Positions 1-8,576 of a DNA stretch of 29,485 nucleotides are shown here, piece by piece. This stretch comes from Tepidimicrobium sp. (GTDB lineage: Bacteria > Bacillota > Clostridia > Tissierellales > Tepidimicrobiaceae). The position numbers were made by a program, and so were the translations under genes. How positions within the stretch are numbered: the stretch's first letter is position 1; every line of letters begins with the position of its first letter. Below the pieces are notes generated by a model that worked only from the letters and a program-made list of their open reading frames with translations, was not told the DNA's origin and made no database searches. The DNA lies in contig DUNJ01000081.1 in assembly GCA_012839395.1 (NCBI GenBank), forward strand, positions 1-29,485, read 5' to 3'.

Positions 1-88
1 AGGAATAACTTGACTATTAATCTAAATTTAATTATAATTTATTTAAATAAATTATAATTAAATTTAGATTAATAGTCAAGTTATTCCT
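1..88. repeat. Perfect 88-bp palindrome at the window edge
   Basis: Bases 1-88 equal their own reverse complement, with the centre between 44 and 45 (ATTT|AAAT) and no loop. The first 77 bases are the exact reverse complement of bases 12-88. The palindrome includes the last two sense codons and the TAA stop of yacP (81-88), so one arm is the real gene end and the other its mirror image. The inner part is almost pure A/T. It could be a strong transcription terminator, but a perfect loopless arm of 44 bp that stops exactly at the window edge looks more like an assembly fold-back. Confidence 0.9.
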
Positions 89-614
89 CGTTTTTCCCCC
101 ATCTATTCAGCTTTAACAATATATCTTCATGTAATCTACCCATAAGCAAATCGTTTCTAACTTTTTCCCTATCTCTTCTACGTTTAATAGTTCTTTTCTG
201 ATTAAGTATTTCAATCTCCAATTCCCTAGCCGATATCCTGGTACCTCCCCTTCCTAGCACTATCTGCTGTTCCATCCAATCAGATGTAGCTACCCTAACC
301 CTTTTAACTCTGCCAATTTCATCTAGAACCTTCTCAATATATTGATCCGCCGTTTGGGTCTCCTTTGTATATACCACCTTAACATCCTTAATCATTTCCT
401 CTTTCCCATTTTGCCCCTTAACCATGTGTGCATCAAATACTATTATAACTTGAATGTCTAAATAGTGTTGATATTCTGCCATCACTTCGATTAATTCATC
501 CCTAGCCACCTCTAAGCTGATTTCACTTAATTCCCTTAAGCTATCCCAGGAATTAATAATATTGTATCCATCGACAAATAAATATTCTTTAACCCCACTG
601 CTTTTAGCTACCAT
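81..614 (-). CDS. yacP: Rae1/YacP-type NYN-domain ribosome-associated mRNA endonuclease
   Basis: The 177-residue protein is a PIN-like NYN-domain nuclease of the YacP family. The Bacillus subtilis member, Rae1, enters the ribosomal A site and cleaves certain mRNAs during translation. Acidic residues expected at the metal site are visible: D15 in FVDGYN, D61 in FDAH, D90 in TADQYIE and D112 in TSDWMEQ. A basic stretch (RTIKRRRDREK) near residue 142 would suit RNA contact. Its ATG lies inside the end of rlmB (11-base overlap) and has only a weak ribosome binding site, so translational coupling to rlmB is likely. The rlmB-yacP pair is the standard Firmicutes order; sigH would normally follow but lies outside the window. 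The 3' end is buried in the terminal palindrome, so the last residues (EE) deserve checking. Confidence 0.9.
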   Translation of the reverse strand: MVAKSSGVKEYLFVDGYNIINSWDSLRELSEISLEVARDELIEVMAEYQHYLDIQVIIVFDAHMVKGQNGKEEMIKDVKVVYTKETQTADQYIEKVLDEIGRVKRVRVATSDWMEQQIVLGRGGTRISARELEIEILNQKRTIKRRRDREKVRNDLLMGRLHEDILLKLNRWGKNEE

Positions 615-1344
615 GGTTTTGTCTTACCACTTCGTATATTAATATGGAGGCAGCATTCGAAGCATTCAAAGAGGATATCTTTCCTTCCATAGGGATTTTT
701 AACAAGACATCACATTTTTCCTTCACCAGCCTGGAAATTCCTTTACCCTCACTCCCTATTACCAATCCAATAGGACCTTTTAAATTCCAATCAAAGTAAA
801 ACTTCTCCCCGCCCATATCGGCTCCATATATCCACAGACCCTTATCTTTCAACCTATCGATTGTATCAGAAATATTGGTTACCTTTGCAATAGCTAAAAA
901 TTCCACTGCCCCTGCAGAGCTTTTATATACAGCTTGGGTTACCTGAGCTGCTCTTCTTTTAGGTATGACTATACCATGGACACCACCAGCTTCCGCTGTC
1001 CTAATGATAGAGCCCAGATTATTGGGATCCTCTATTCCATCCAGTATCAAAATAAAAGGGGGTTCATCTTTTTCTTCTGCAATACAAAGGATATCGTCTA
1101 CTGTCGAATATTCGTAGGGTGCCACCGAAGCGGCCACCCCTTGATGTGCACTAGTTCCAGATATTCGATTCAACCTATTCTTATCCACCCGCTCAATAGT
1201 GATATTTCTATCCTTGGCTATTTCTATGATTCTATTAATAGAACCCCTGGGTTCCCCTTTGGCAATAAATATAGTATTAATATGCCTATCGGTCCTCAAT
1301 ATTTCTAATATAGGATTTCTACCTACAACATACTGTTCCTTCAC
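604..1344 (-). CDS. rlmB: 23S rRNA 2'-O-ribose methyltransferase, SPOUT/TrmH family (RlmB)
   Basis: This 246-residue SAM-dependent SPOUT methyltransferase belongs to the RlmB/TrmH group, which methylates the ribose of a 23S rRNA guanosine (G2251 in E. coli). The N-terminal third (VVGRNPILE..., to about residue 80) is the RNA substrate-binding domain. The catalytic trefoil-knot domain carries NLGSIIRTAEAGGVHG, GLVIGSEGKGISRLV and IPMEGKISSLNASNAASI, the three family motifs. I chose the GTG at 1344 because AAGGTGAG lies 8-9 bases upstream. A GTG at 1353 is in frame but sits on top of that site. The gene follows thyX after about 46 bases and overlaps yacP. A close paralogue such as YacO-like TrmH cannot be fully excluded, but the position beside yacP supports RlmB. 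Confidence 0.9.
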   Translation of the reverse strand: MKEQYVVGRNPILEILRTDRHINTIFIAKGEPRGSINRIIEIAKDRNITIERVDKNRLNRISGTSAHQGVAASVAPYEYSTVDDILCIAEEKDEPPFILILDGIEDPNNLGSIIRTAEAGGVHGIVIPKRRAAQVTQAVYKSSAGAVEFLAIAKVTNISDTIDRLKDKGLWIYGADMGGEKFYFDWNLKGPIGLVIGSEGKGISRLVKEKCDVLLKIPMEGKISSLNASNAASILIYEVVRQNHGS

Positions 1345-1390
1345 TTCCCCCACTCACCTTCTGAAATTGTTTTATTACCATACCCTTTCA

Positions 1391-2149
1391 CTAAAGATTT
1401 TTAAACGTCTCCCTGACCTCGGTTATTTTGCCACATGTCATACTCCCCTCCGGACAAGGTCCATTTACACAACCAGGTCCAGCTCCCTTAAATAGGATAG
1501 GATATACATCTTTTGCCTTCTTAAGCATCTCTATGGCTAGGTTCCTTATTTCCCATTGCGCTCTATTGCAACATCTCAACTTAAAGAAGTTCAATAAGCT
1601 TCTAACATTCATGGTTAATACTATCTTGGTTTCACAGGCATTGGGAAAAATATATCTTGCATCTTCTATGGCTTCCTTTTCAGCTTTTTGTTTTGCCTTG
1701 GCCTCCTCAATGCCTTGATTTGAATATTCTTCAAGATATCTTTTATAAAGAATATTCGTTATTCTATCATAGTATTTTTGATCCTCTTCCATAGCCCTAA
1801 TAAACAACCTTTTAGCCCCCTCGTCCTCAGAAATGGCAGGAGGTATTATATATTCAAACTGATCTAGCTTTACATATCTTTGCGATTGCTGTGAATAGCT
1901 TGCCAGTCTATGTCGAACCAATTGATGGGTTAACGCCCTCGAAACCCCTTCAATTGCAAACGTGAAATTCACATGCTCTATAGGAGACTCATGCCCCAAG
2001 TCCACCAAAACCTGCAAAAACCTCTGCACATTCGATTCATCTAAGCCCTTCTCGATGCTCTCTATTCCCGTAGATGAATAACATAATTTAGCTGCAGAAG
2101 CGACCAGTTTCTCCCCATCAGGAGTGTATCTTAATAGCTCTACTTTCAA
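1391..2149 (-). CDS. thyX: FAD-dependent thymidylate synthase ThyX
   Basis: ThyX makes dTMP from dUMP using methylene-tetrahydrofolate, FAD and NADPH. It replaces ThyA in many anaerobes. The signature RHRxxSxSxxSxR is seen at residues 79-91 (RHRLASYSQQSQR), with a supporting ESPIEH motif around residue 54. The 252-residue length is usual for the clostridial type. The C-terminus has a Cys-rich tail, GCVNGPCPEGSMTCGK, which recurs in clostridial ThyX proteins and whose role I do not know. The start is a TTG preceded by a GGGGGA site 8 bases upstream; the nearby ATG is immediately closed by TGA. thyX sits between cysS and rlmB, where Bacillus has mrnC. Confidence 0.95.
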   Translation of the reverse strand: MKVELLRYTPDGEKLVASAAKLCYSSTGIESIEKGLDESNVQRFLQVLVDLGHESPIEHVNFTFAIEGVSRALTHQLVRHRLASYSQQSQRYVKLDQFEYIIPPAISEDEGAKRLFIRAMEEDQKYYDRITNILYKRYLEEYSNQGIEEAKAKQKAEKEAIEDARYIFPNACETKIVLTMNVRSLLNFFKLRCCNRAQWEIRNLAIEMLKKAKDVYPILFKGAGPGCVNGPCPEGSMTCGKITEVRETFKNL

Positions 2150-2194
2150 AGCATTTCCCCCTTATCCATATGTTGTTTAATTCATTATTATATA

Positions 2195-3592
2195 CTAAAT
2201 CCTCTTCCATTTCACTCCATCCTTTGTATCTTCCAATACAATTCCCCTTTGATATAGATCATCTCTAATGCCATCGGCTAGTTCATAATCCTTATTCCTT
2301 CTGGCTTCTGCTCTCTTTTCAATTAATTCCAATATCTCATCCTCTAATATATCATCTTCCTTAGATAGAATACCCAATACCTCAGATAGTTCTAAAATAA
2401 TATCATAGGTATATTGTATCACATGATTGGGAGTCTTCTCATTAAAATTGGAGTTGGAATATCTGACTATATCAAATATACTAGCTATTCCATCTGCAGT
2501 ATTTAAATCGTCATCCATATTCTTGATAAAGTTTTGCTTATACATATCTATCTGCTCTAATAACTTTTCATCTTCTGATTCAAGCTTCTTTTCCACGGTC
2601 CTATCTAGTAGGTATTCTAAGTTTTTCTTCCCATTATATAGCCTTTCTAAGCCTCTTTCTGCCTGCAAAAGCGACTTTTTACTAAAGTTGAGAGGACTTC
2701 TATAATGGGATGAAAGGATGAAAAACCTTAAAACTTCCAAATCAAACTCTTCTTTTATATCTTTAACGGTGAAAAAGTTACCCTCTGACTTGGACATCTT
2801 CTTATCATCCACATATATCATAGAATTATGAAGCCAATAGTTAGCAAACGGCTTTCCCGACAAGGTTTCTGACTGAGCTATTTCGTTTTCATGGTGAGGG
2901 AATTGCAAATCCTCTCCACCGGCATGAATATCTATAGTATCCCCTAGAAGTTCTCGCGCCATTACAGAGCACTCTATATGCCAACCAGGTCTGCCACATC
3001 CCCAGGGACTATCCCAAGAAGGTTCCCCAGCTTTTGATTTTTTCCATAATACAAAATCTATAGGATTTTTCTTCTCCTCGCTAACCTTTATTCTAGCTCC
3101 TTCCATGAGTTCATCTATGTTTTTCTTAGATAACTTTCCATAATCTCGACTCTTGGATATATCAAAATAAACATTTCCATCCACATTGTATGCCGCCTGG
3201 TTTTTCATAAGGCCGTCAACAAATTCTATTATTTCATCTATATAGTCGGTAGCTCTAGGATGCCAAGTTTTTTCATCATATAAACCTAGTCCTTTGGCAT
3301 CCTTTTTAAATTCATCGATATATCTCTCGGCAATTTCCCTATACGTTAGCCCTTCCTTTTGAGCTTTTTGAATTATCTTATCATCTATATCGGTAAAATT
3401 AACTACGTATTTTACATCATAGCCTTTGTAAATAAAGTATCTTCTCAAAGTATCGAAGGTTACTAACGGCCTAGCGTTACCTACATGTATATAATCATAT
3501 ACTGTAGGTCCACATACATACATATTCACTTTTCCATCCTCAATGGGTATAAACTTTTCCTTCCTTCTAGTCAATGTGTTATATAATCGCAT
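2195..3592 (-). CDS. cysS: Cysteinyl-tRNA synthetase
   Basis: This class I synthetase charges tRNA-Cys with cysteine. It has 465 residues, a normal length. The zinc/active-site Cys27 lies in YVCGPTVYDY and is followed by the HIGH-type motif HVGN at 36-39. The WHIECSVM and HAGGEDLQFPHHENE segments supply the other zinc ligands, and KKMSKSEGN is the KMSKS loop. The C-terminal helical anticodon-binding part is intact. The upstream T-box with a TGC specifier independently confirms the specificity. The GGAGG site lies 11 bases before the ATG, and between them is an ATG-ATA-TAG minicistron, so initiation may involve re-initiation. Confidence 0.97.
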   Translation of the reverse strand: MRLYNTLTRRKEKFIPIEDGKVNMYVCGPTVYDYIHVGNARPLVTFDTLRRYFIYKGYDVKYVVNFTDIDDKIIQKAQKEGLTYREIAERYIDEFKKDAKGLGLYDEKTWHPRATDYIDEIIEFVDGLMKNQAAYNVDGNVYFDISKSRDYGKLSKKNIDELMEGARIKVSEEKKNPIDFVLWKKSKAGEPSWDSPWGCGRPGWHIECSVMARELLGDTIDIHAGGEDLQFPHHENEIAQSETLSGKPFANYWLHNSMIYVDDKKMSKSEGNFFTVKDIKEEFDLEVLRFFILSSHYRSPLNFSKKSLLQAERGLERLYNGKKNLEYLLDRTVEKKLESEDEKLLEQIDMYKQNFIKNMDDDLNTADGIASIFDIVRYSNSNFNEKTPNHVIQYTYDIILELSEVLGILSKEDDILEDEILELIEKRAEARRNKDYELADGIRDDLYQRGIVLEDTKDGVKWKRI

Positions 3593-3659
3593 CCTATATC
3601 ATTCCTCCATTAAATAGATATAATATTAATTGATAACTAGAGCAATTATCCCCTCATTT

Positions 3660-3905
3660 GGATAAAATAACAATAACCGTCTCAACTAAAGAGACGGTTA
3701 CCCGCGGTTCCACTCTATATTGTTAGCCTATAAATTTGCTACCACTTTGATACGTATAACGCCGTCAGTCGTATTATCTTACTAGCTATTTTCAGACAAT
3801 ATGCTCCAGGGTGCATTTCAATCATAATATATTCCCGGGGTTTCTTTCAGCCTATGGAAACCCCTCTCTGTTGGATTATTATGACCTACTTCTCCCCATC
3901 ATAGC
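3660..3905 (-). promoter_or_regulatory. T-box leader of cysS (Cys specifier TGC)
   Basis: On the minus strand the leader has the Stem I signature (GAAGTAGG, then CAGAGAGG and GGCTGAAAG), a specifier loop and the T-box proper, AGAGTGGAACCGCGGG (plus-strand 3701-3716). The specifier triplet is TGC (plus 3813-3815), followed by A and then CCCTGGAGC, the same context as in the other two T-boxes of the window. Uncharged tRNA-Cys should stabilise the antiterminator and allow cysS transcription. The leader starts about 60 bases after gltX. I could not assign a convincing promoter there, so read-through from gltX is possible. Confidence 0.93.
3674..3700 (-). terminator. Intrinsic terminator of the cysS T-box
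   Basis: TAACCGTCTC and GAGACGGTTA form a 10-bp stem with a 7-base loop. On the minus strand it is followed by a T-rich run (TTGTTATTTT). It directly follows the T-box bulge sequence and is the default OFF structure. Confidence 0.9.
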
Positions 3906-3963
3906 TATTTAAACCAATTAATCTATTTTGGTTAATTTAATATTAACTTAACGTAAAGTTCAT

Positions 3964-5451
3964 CTAACCTTTTAAAAAATTCTCCTCTATATATTCTATT
4001 CTTGCTAATATGTTTTGTTTACCCAATATATACATGATGCTTGTCAATTCCGGTCCGTGACTATTCCCGGTCAAGGCCACCCTTGTAGGCATAAATAGAT
4101 CCTTCCCCTTAACACCTGTAGCCCTCTGTATCCTCTTCATGATACCTTTAGTAAACTCCTCATCTACCTCTTCTATTTCCTTTAACTCCTCTTTAAATGC
4201 ATCCAATATTGCAGGTACCTGTTGACCCTTTAACATAGATAATGCATTTTCATCTTCTGGCTCTATCTTATTATTGAAAAAGATATCCACCTTCTCGGTA
4301 ATTTCCGAGATATAGGATATGCCCTCTCGTACCGTTTCTACCATGGTCTTTATCCAATTGTATTTCTCCTTTATATCCCTGTCATCTATATAGCCGGCTT
4401 CCTTTAAGTAGGGTATGGCCAATCTAGTAAGCTCGTCTAAGTCATAATTTCTGATATGGTGACCATTCACCCAGTTTAATTTATTTATATCAAATATACC
4501 TCCAGTTTTAGCAACTCTTTCAAATGAAAAAGCTTTTATTAGCTCCTCCATTGAGAATATTTCTTGGTTATTTTCAGGGCTCCAGCCTACCAAAGCTAAA
4601 TAGTTGATTAGGCCCTCAGGCAGATAGCCCTTCGACATAAAATCCTCAACGGCTACATCTCCATGGCGCTTACTTAGCTTCTTCCTGTCCTTGTTAAGCA
4701 CTGTGGGTAGATGTACAAATACAGGTATATCCCATCCTAACACTTCATATAAGTATACATGCTTTGGAACTGATGATAACCATTCCTCCCCCCTTACAAT
4801 ATGGGTTATACCCATTAGGTGATCGTCTATCACCACCGCCATATGGTAGGTAGGATACCCATCAGATTTTAACAATACCTGATCATCTATATCTTCGGTG
4901 TTTATAGTAATGTCTCCCCTTACTACATCGTGAAATTTTATATCCCTATTATGGGGTAACTTTAATCTCACTACATATTCTTCACCCTCAGATATCCTCT
5001 CTCTAGCTTCGTCTAAGCTTAAACTCCTACAAAATCCATCATACTTAGGGATTAAGCCTTTAACCTTCTGCTCCTCCCTAACTTCATCTAATCGGTCCTT
5101 AGAACAGAAACAATAATAGGCATCCCCTTGTTCAATAAGTAGATCTACGTATTTTTGATAGATATCCAACCTCTTAGACTGTATATAGGGACCATAATCT
5201 CCCCTTTCTACCACTTTGCCGTCCTCTATAAATACCCCCTCATCATATTTGATACCTGCCCAATTTAAGGACTCAATCAAATCCTCAATAGCTCCTTCCA
5301 CATATCTAGATCTATCCGTATCTTCAATTCTCAATATAAACTTACCACCGCTATGCTTTGCAAATAAATAGTTATACAAAGCAGTCCTCAAGCCACCTAT
5401 ATGTAAATATCCCGTAGGGCTTGGTGCAAATCTCAATCTAACCTGTTTCAA
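3964..5451 (-). CDS. gltX: Glutamyl-tRNA synthetase
   Basis: This class I synthetase attaches glutamate to tRNA-Glu. The 495-residue protein has the HIGH-type motif in SPTGYLHIGGLRTALYNY (residues 10-27) and the KMSKS-type loop in KKLSKRHGD. A Cys pair CFC followed by a later GFC near residues 110-135 may form the zinc site seen in many bacterial GluRS enzymes. The C-terminal helical anticodon-binding region is complete. I chose TTG at 5451 because AGGAGG sits 6 bases upstream and translation then begins MKQVRLRFAPSPTG. The longer ATG frame from 5484 would place that site inside the gene. It could be a non-discriminating GluRS; no GatCAB or GlnRS gene is in the window to decide. Confidence 0.96.
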   Translation of the reverse strand: MKQVRLRFAPSPTGYLHIGGLRTALYNYLFAKHSGGKFILRIEDTDRSRYVEGAIEDLIESLNWAGIKYDEGVFIEDGKVVERGDYGPYIQSKRLDIYQKYVDLLIEQGDAYYCFCSKDRLDEVREEQKVKGLIPKYDGFCRSLSLDEARERISEGEEYVVRLKLPHNRDIKFHDVVRGDITINTEDIDDQVLLKSDGYPTYHMAVVIDDHLMGITHIVRGEEWLSSVPKHVYLYEVLGWDIPVFVHLPTVLNKDRKKLSKRHGDVAVEDFMSKGYLPEGLINYLALVGWSPENNQEIFSMEELIKAFSFERVAKTGGIFDINKLNWVNGHHIRNYDLDELTRLAIPYLKEAGYIDDRDIKEKYNWIKTMVETVREGISYISEITEKVDIFFNNKIEPEDENALSMLKGQQVPAILDAFKEELKEIEEVDEEFTKGIMKRIQRATGVKGKDLFMPTRVALTGNSHGPELTSIMYILGKQNILARIEYIEENFLKG

Positions 5452-5540
5452 AGCAATTCCTCCTACTATATTAATTGTAATCATACCCTATTTAAGTTGT
5501 TCAAAATAATTAACCACTAATCGATTCCACCTATATCAAT

Positions 5541-6395
5541 TTAAAAAAACCTATTAAAAAAGTCAATTATAGCATTCAATATCCTATCCAATATAGAACC
5601 TATTTCTATATTCTGGTCCGCTATCCTATCTATTTTGCCCGACAGATCCTTGAGCTGTTCTTTTATCTGATCTACATTTAGATTCAATTTGGATATTCGA
5701 CTCATAAGGGATACTATTTGTTCTATTTGATTATCAGTCAATTCTATACCTAGATCTTCTGCAATTTGCTTTACTACCTCCCTTATCGAGCCCTTTCCTT
5801 TTATATTGTTATTGATTATATAGATCTTCACATTATTTATAAGCTCCTGAGCCTTCTCCTTGCCTATTTCATTTCCTAGCGTAGCCGTCTTAGCAATTTC
5901 TTCGCTAGCTATTTCCTTTTCCTTTTCAGTAATAGCTTCCCCAGTTATATCTTCAAATGCCTTAATAACCCCGGTTAAAGCTGCAGTGCCAGACACTTGG
6001 GTGGGACTAGACACCTTAATATTAGCATCCTTAACCCCAGCTGTTACCAAAGCATTTCTATACATATCATCTGTTACCCAAGTAATATTGTTAGATTGAA
6101 CCGTTATCCCTTCACCCTCCGGAAGTTTTTCTACATACACGGAGGATATAGCCCTAGTGCCAAGAAGTTTTTCGTCTATATGCTTTCCTAGGTATTGTCT
6201 TTCCTCCTCATTTGTAACCTCTATTATTCGTACATTTTCATCCACCCCAAAGGAACTCAACATCTGCTGCCTCTGATCTGCAGATAGATTTTTACCTAGG
6301 GCAACTACCACTTCGCTCATTTCCTGATCTGCAAAAACTACCGATGAAAAAGCGATTATCATAATCAACGCAAGTCCTATAACTTTTCTTCCCAT
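5541..6395 (-). CDS. Secreted DUF1002 (YpuA-like) protein
   Basis: This 284-residue exported protein resembles the DUF1002 family, whose B. subtilis member is YpuA; its function is not established. Residues 1-22 form a signal peptide (basic MGRK, hydrophobic core, likely cleavage after SSVVFA). The mature part starts with VVVALGKNLSADQRQQML, typical of the family, and contains ITVQSNNITWVTDDMYRNAL. A long charged helical region (residues about 140-270, including KIDRIADQNIEIGSIL) may be coiled coil. The C-terminus, ILDRILNAIIDFFNRFF, is strongly amphipathic. ATG 6395 has a GGGGGGA site 6 bases upstream; an in-frame start further up lacks one. It lies between proS and gltX, an unusual place for a cell-surface protein. 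Confidence 0.8.
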   Translation of the reverse strand: MGRKVIGLALIMIIAFSSVVFADQEMSEVVVALGKNLSADQRQQMLSSFGVDENVRIIEVTNEEERQYLGKHIDEKLLGTRAISSVYVEKLPEGEGITVQSNNITWVTDDMYRNALVTAGVKDANIKVSSPTQVSGTAALTGVIKAFEDITGEAITEKEKEIASEEIAKTATLGNEIGKEKAQELINNVKIYIINNNIKGKGSIREVVKQIAEDLGIELTDNQIEQIVSLMSRISKLNLNVDQIKEQLKDLSGKIDRIADQNIEIGSILDRILNAIIDFFNRFF

Positions 6396-6525
6396 CAAAA
6401 TCCCCCCAAATTTAAAATAGGTTCTTAAAATAGAATACCCTATTACTATTAATATTACAAGTTCTATAAACCACAAAATTTATGTTAAAAATCCTGTTAT
6501 AGATGATAATACGAATATAAAATAA

Positions 6526-6541
6526 GGCTGGTAAACCAGCC
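6526..6541 (-). terminator. Terminator after proS
   Basis: GGCTGG and CCAGCC form a 6-bp GC-rich stem with a TAAA (plus strand) loop. On the minus strand it is followed by TTATTTTATATT. It starts about 5 bases after the proS stop codon and separates proS from the DUF1002 gene. Confidence 0.75.
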
Positions 6542-6545
6542 CATT

Positions 6546-8270
6546 TTATATTTTAAGACCCTCTTTCCTAAACTCATCTTCAATTTTAGCTATTATTTGA
6601 TCTTCTTCTATTTCAATATTTTTTCCATCCTTCCTTAAGGAGTATTCCACAATGTTCTCTGCCGCTCTCCTGCCTACAGTGATCCTAATAGGTATCCCTA
6701 TTAAATCTCTGTCGTTAAACTTAACTCCCGGCCTCTCCTTCCTATCATCCAATAGAACCTCTAATCCTCTATTTCTTAGATCTTCATATAATCTTTCTCC
6801 TAGCACTCTTTGTTCCTCATCATTATAGTTGATAACCGTAATTATTACATGGTAAGGTGCCACTATCAAAGGCCATATAATCCCGTATTCATCATGATAC
6901 TGTTCTACTATAGCAGACATAGTTCTAGATATGCCAACGCCATAGGAGCCCATTACTATAGGTCTTTCTTTACCGTTCTCATCTAAATAGTTTACGCCTA
7001 AACTTTCGCTGTATTTTGTTCCTAGTTGAAATATGTTTCCTACCTCTATTCCCCTATCCATAATCAGGGCAGCTCCACATTTGGGACAAACATCCCCTTC
7101 TTCCACAAGGAGTAAATCCTCTACCACCTCTCCATTGAAATCTCTACCATAATTTACATTTTTAAGGTGATAGCCAGTTTCATTCCCACCCACTATTAGA
7201 TTTGTCATGTTAGTAATCCTTGAATCTATTACAAGCCTCACATTACTTTTAAGCTCAACTGGCCCGGTAAACCCTGCATCAGCTCCAGATATATTCCTAA
7301 CCATTTCATCGTTTGCCATCTCCAGTTCATGCTCAGGAATCTTCAAATAATTACATAGCTTAGTCTCATTCAATTCCCTGTCCCCAGGTACTATTACCAC
7401 AATAGGTTCACCCGAAGCATTATATACTACAGCCTTTCCAAACCTACTCCTCTCTATATTGAAAAAATCTACCAAATCATCGATAGTTGTAACTTCGGGG
7501 GTATATACCTTCTCCATTTCCCCCATATCCTCATCTGGTTTTTTAATATCGTATACTACTTTTGCCTTTTCATCTGTGGCTGCATAATCACATTGAGCAC
7601 AATAAACTATCAAGCCCTCTCCCACTTCTGACATAGCCATATGCTCATGAGAGCGATTCCCTCCCATGGCACCAGAATCCCCTTCTACGACCTTATACCT
7701 AAGTTTCAATCTATCAAATATCCTATCATAGGCCTTCCACATCTCCTTGTAGGATTTTTCCATTCCCTCTTTGTCCCTATCAAAGCTATAAGCATCCTTC
7801 ATAATGAACTCTCGCGCCCTTATCACTCCAAATCTAGGTCGCTTTTCATCCCTGTATTTGGTTTGTATTTGATATAGATTTAATGGCAGCTGTTTATAAG
7901 ATTTTATCTCCCCCTTAATAAGGCTTGCAAAATATTCCTCATGGGTTGGTCCTAAGCAGAAATCCCTACTATTCCTATCTTTAAGTTTAAACATCTCCGG
8001 TCCAAAATCTTCCCATCTCCCGCTGGCATCCCATAATGCTCTAGGTTGAATGGCTGACATTAAGGTCTCCTGGGATCCGGCATTGTCCATCTCCTCCCTT
8101 ACCACATTTTCAATCTTTCTAATCACCCTGTATCCAAGGGGCAAATATGAATAAATTCCCGATACCAGATTACGTATCATACCTGCCCTTAATAACAATT
8201 GATGGCTTGGTATCTCCGCTTCAGAAGGTGTTTCCCTCAAAGTCGGCATATATAATTTTGACATTTTCAT
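6546..8270 (-). CDS. proS: Prolyl-tRNA synthetase, bacterial type with editing domain
   Basis: This class II synthetase charges tRNA-Pro. At 574 residues it is the long bacterial type. The N-terminal catalytic core has motif 2 in QTKYRDEKRPRFGVIRAREF. A roughly 180-residue insertion between motifs 2 and 3 (about residues 225-405, including YNASGEPIVVIVPGDRELNE) corresponds to the INS domain that hydrolyses misacylated Ala-tRNA-Pro. Motif 3 appears in VMGSYGVGISRTMSAIVEQ. The C-terminal anticodon-binding domain follows (WPLIVAPYHVIITVIN onward). AGGAGAGGGG lies 7 bases before the ATG. The T-box upstream reads a CCC proline codon, which agrees with the assignment. Confidence 0.97.
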   Translation of the reverse strand: MKMSKLYMPTLRETPSEAEIPSHQLLLRAGMIRNLVSGIYSYLPLGYRVIRKIENVVREEMDNAGSQETLMSAIQPRALWDASGRWEDFGPEMFKLKDRNSRDFCLGPTHEEYFASLIKGEIKSYKQLPLNLYQIQTKYRDEKRPRFGVIRAREFIMKDAYSFDRDKEGMEKSYKEMWKAYDRIFDRLKLRYKVVEGDSGAMGGNRSHEHMAMSEVGEGLIVYCAQCDYAATDEKAKVVYDIKKPDEDMGEMEKVYTPEVTTIDDLVDFFNIERSRFGKAVVYNASGEPIVVIVPGDRELNETKLCNYLKIPEHELEMANDEMVRNISGADAGFTGPVELKSNVRLVIDSRITNMTNLIVGGNETGYHLKNVNYGRDFNGEVVEDLLLVEEGDVCPKCGAALIMDRGIEVGNIFQLGTKYSESLGVNYLDENGKERPIVMGSYGVGISRTMSAIVEQYHDEYGIIWPLIVAPYHVIITVINYNDEEQRVLGERLYEDLRNRGLEVLLDDRKERPGVKFNDRDLIGIPIRITVGRRAAENIVEYSLRKDGKNIEIEEDQIIAKIEDEFRKEGLKI

Positions 8271-8324
8271 CTTATATCCCCTCTCCTACCTATTTTATAA
8301 CTAACAACTATTCTATCATAGTAT

Positions 8325-8557
8325 AAAAACCCTTCGCCTCCAACCGTTAGAGACGAAAGGTTTCCTTCCGTGGTACCACTCTAATAGATTCAATACACCT
8401 ATATTTGAATCCACTCAAGACTTTAACGCAGTCAACGCTTAAGCCTAAATACTAGCCTAAAAGCTCCAGGACGGGTTCGAATATTAAGCGGGCCAGAGGT
8501 CTCCCACCAAATGACCTCTTCTCTTAGACCATTAATACCTACTATTCCTGTCGTAGC
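8325..8557 (-). promoter_or_regulatory. T-box leader of proS (Pro specifier CCC)
   Basis: The minus strand carries AGAGTGGTACCACGGAA, the T-box proper (plus 8368-8384). Stem I has AATAGTAGG at its 5' side. The specifier triplet CCC (plus 8473-8475) is followed by G and then TCCTGGAGC, aligning with the cysS and ileS leaders. The terminator has an 11-bp stem containing two G-U pairs (plus 8330-8340 with 8350-8360) and is followed by a GTTTTT run. Uncharged tRNA-Pro is predicted to switch proS on. Confidence 0.93.
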
Positions 8558-8576
8558 TTATATTAATTTATCAATA

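Noticed and set aside
5485..5540. Possible terminator or promoter between the DUF1002 gene and gltX
   Set aside because: There is a T run on the minus strand but no convincing stem, and no well-spaced promoter hexamers.
8471..8482. GGTTCGAAT resembling a tRNA T-loop
   Set aside because: It is on the strand opposite to the proS T-box and falls at its specifier region; no acceptor stem, anticodon arm or CCA fits around it.
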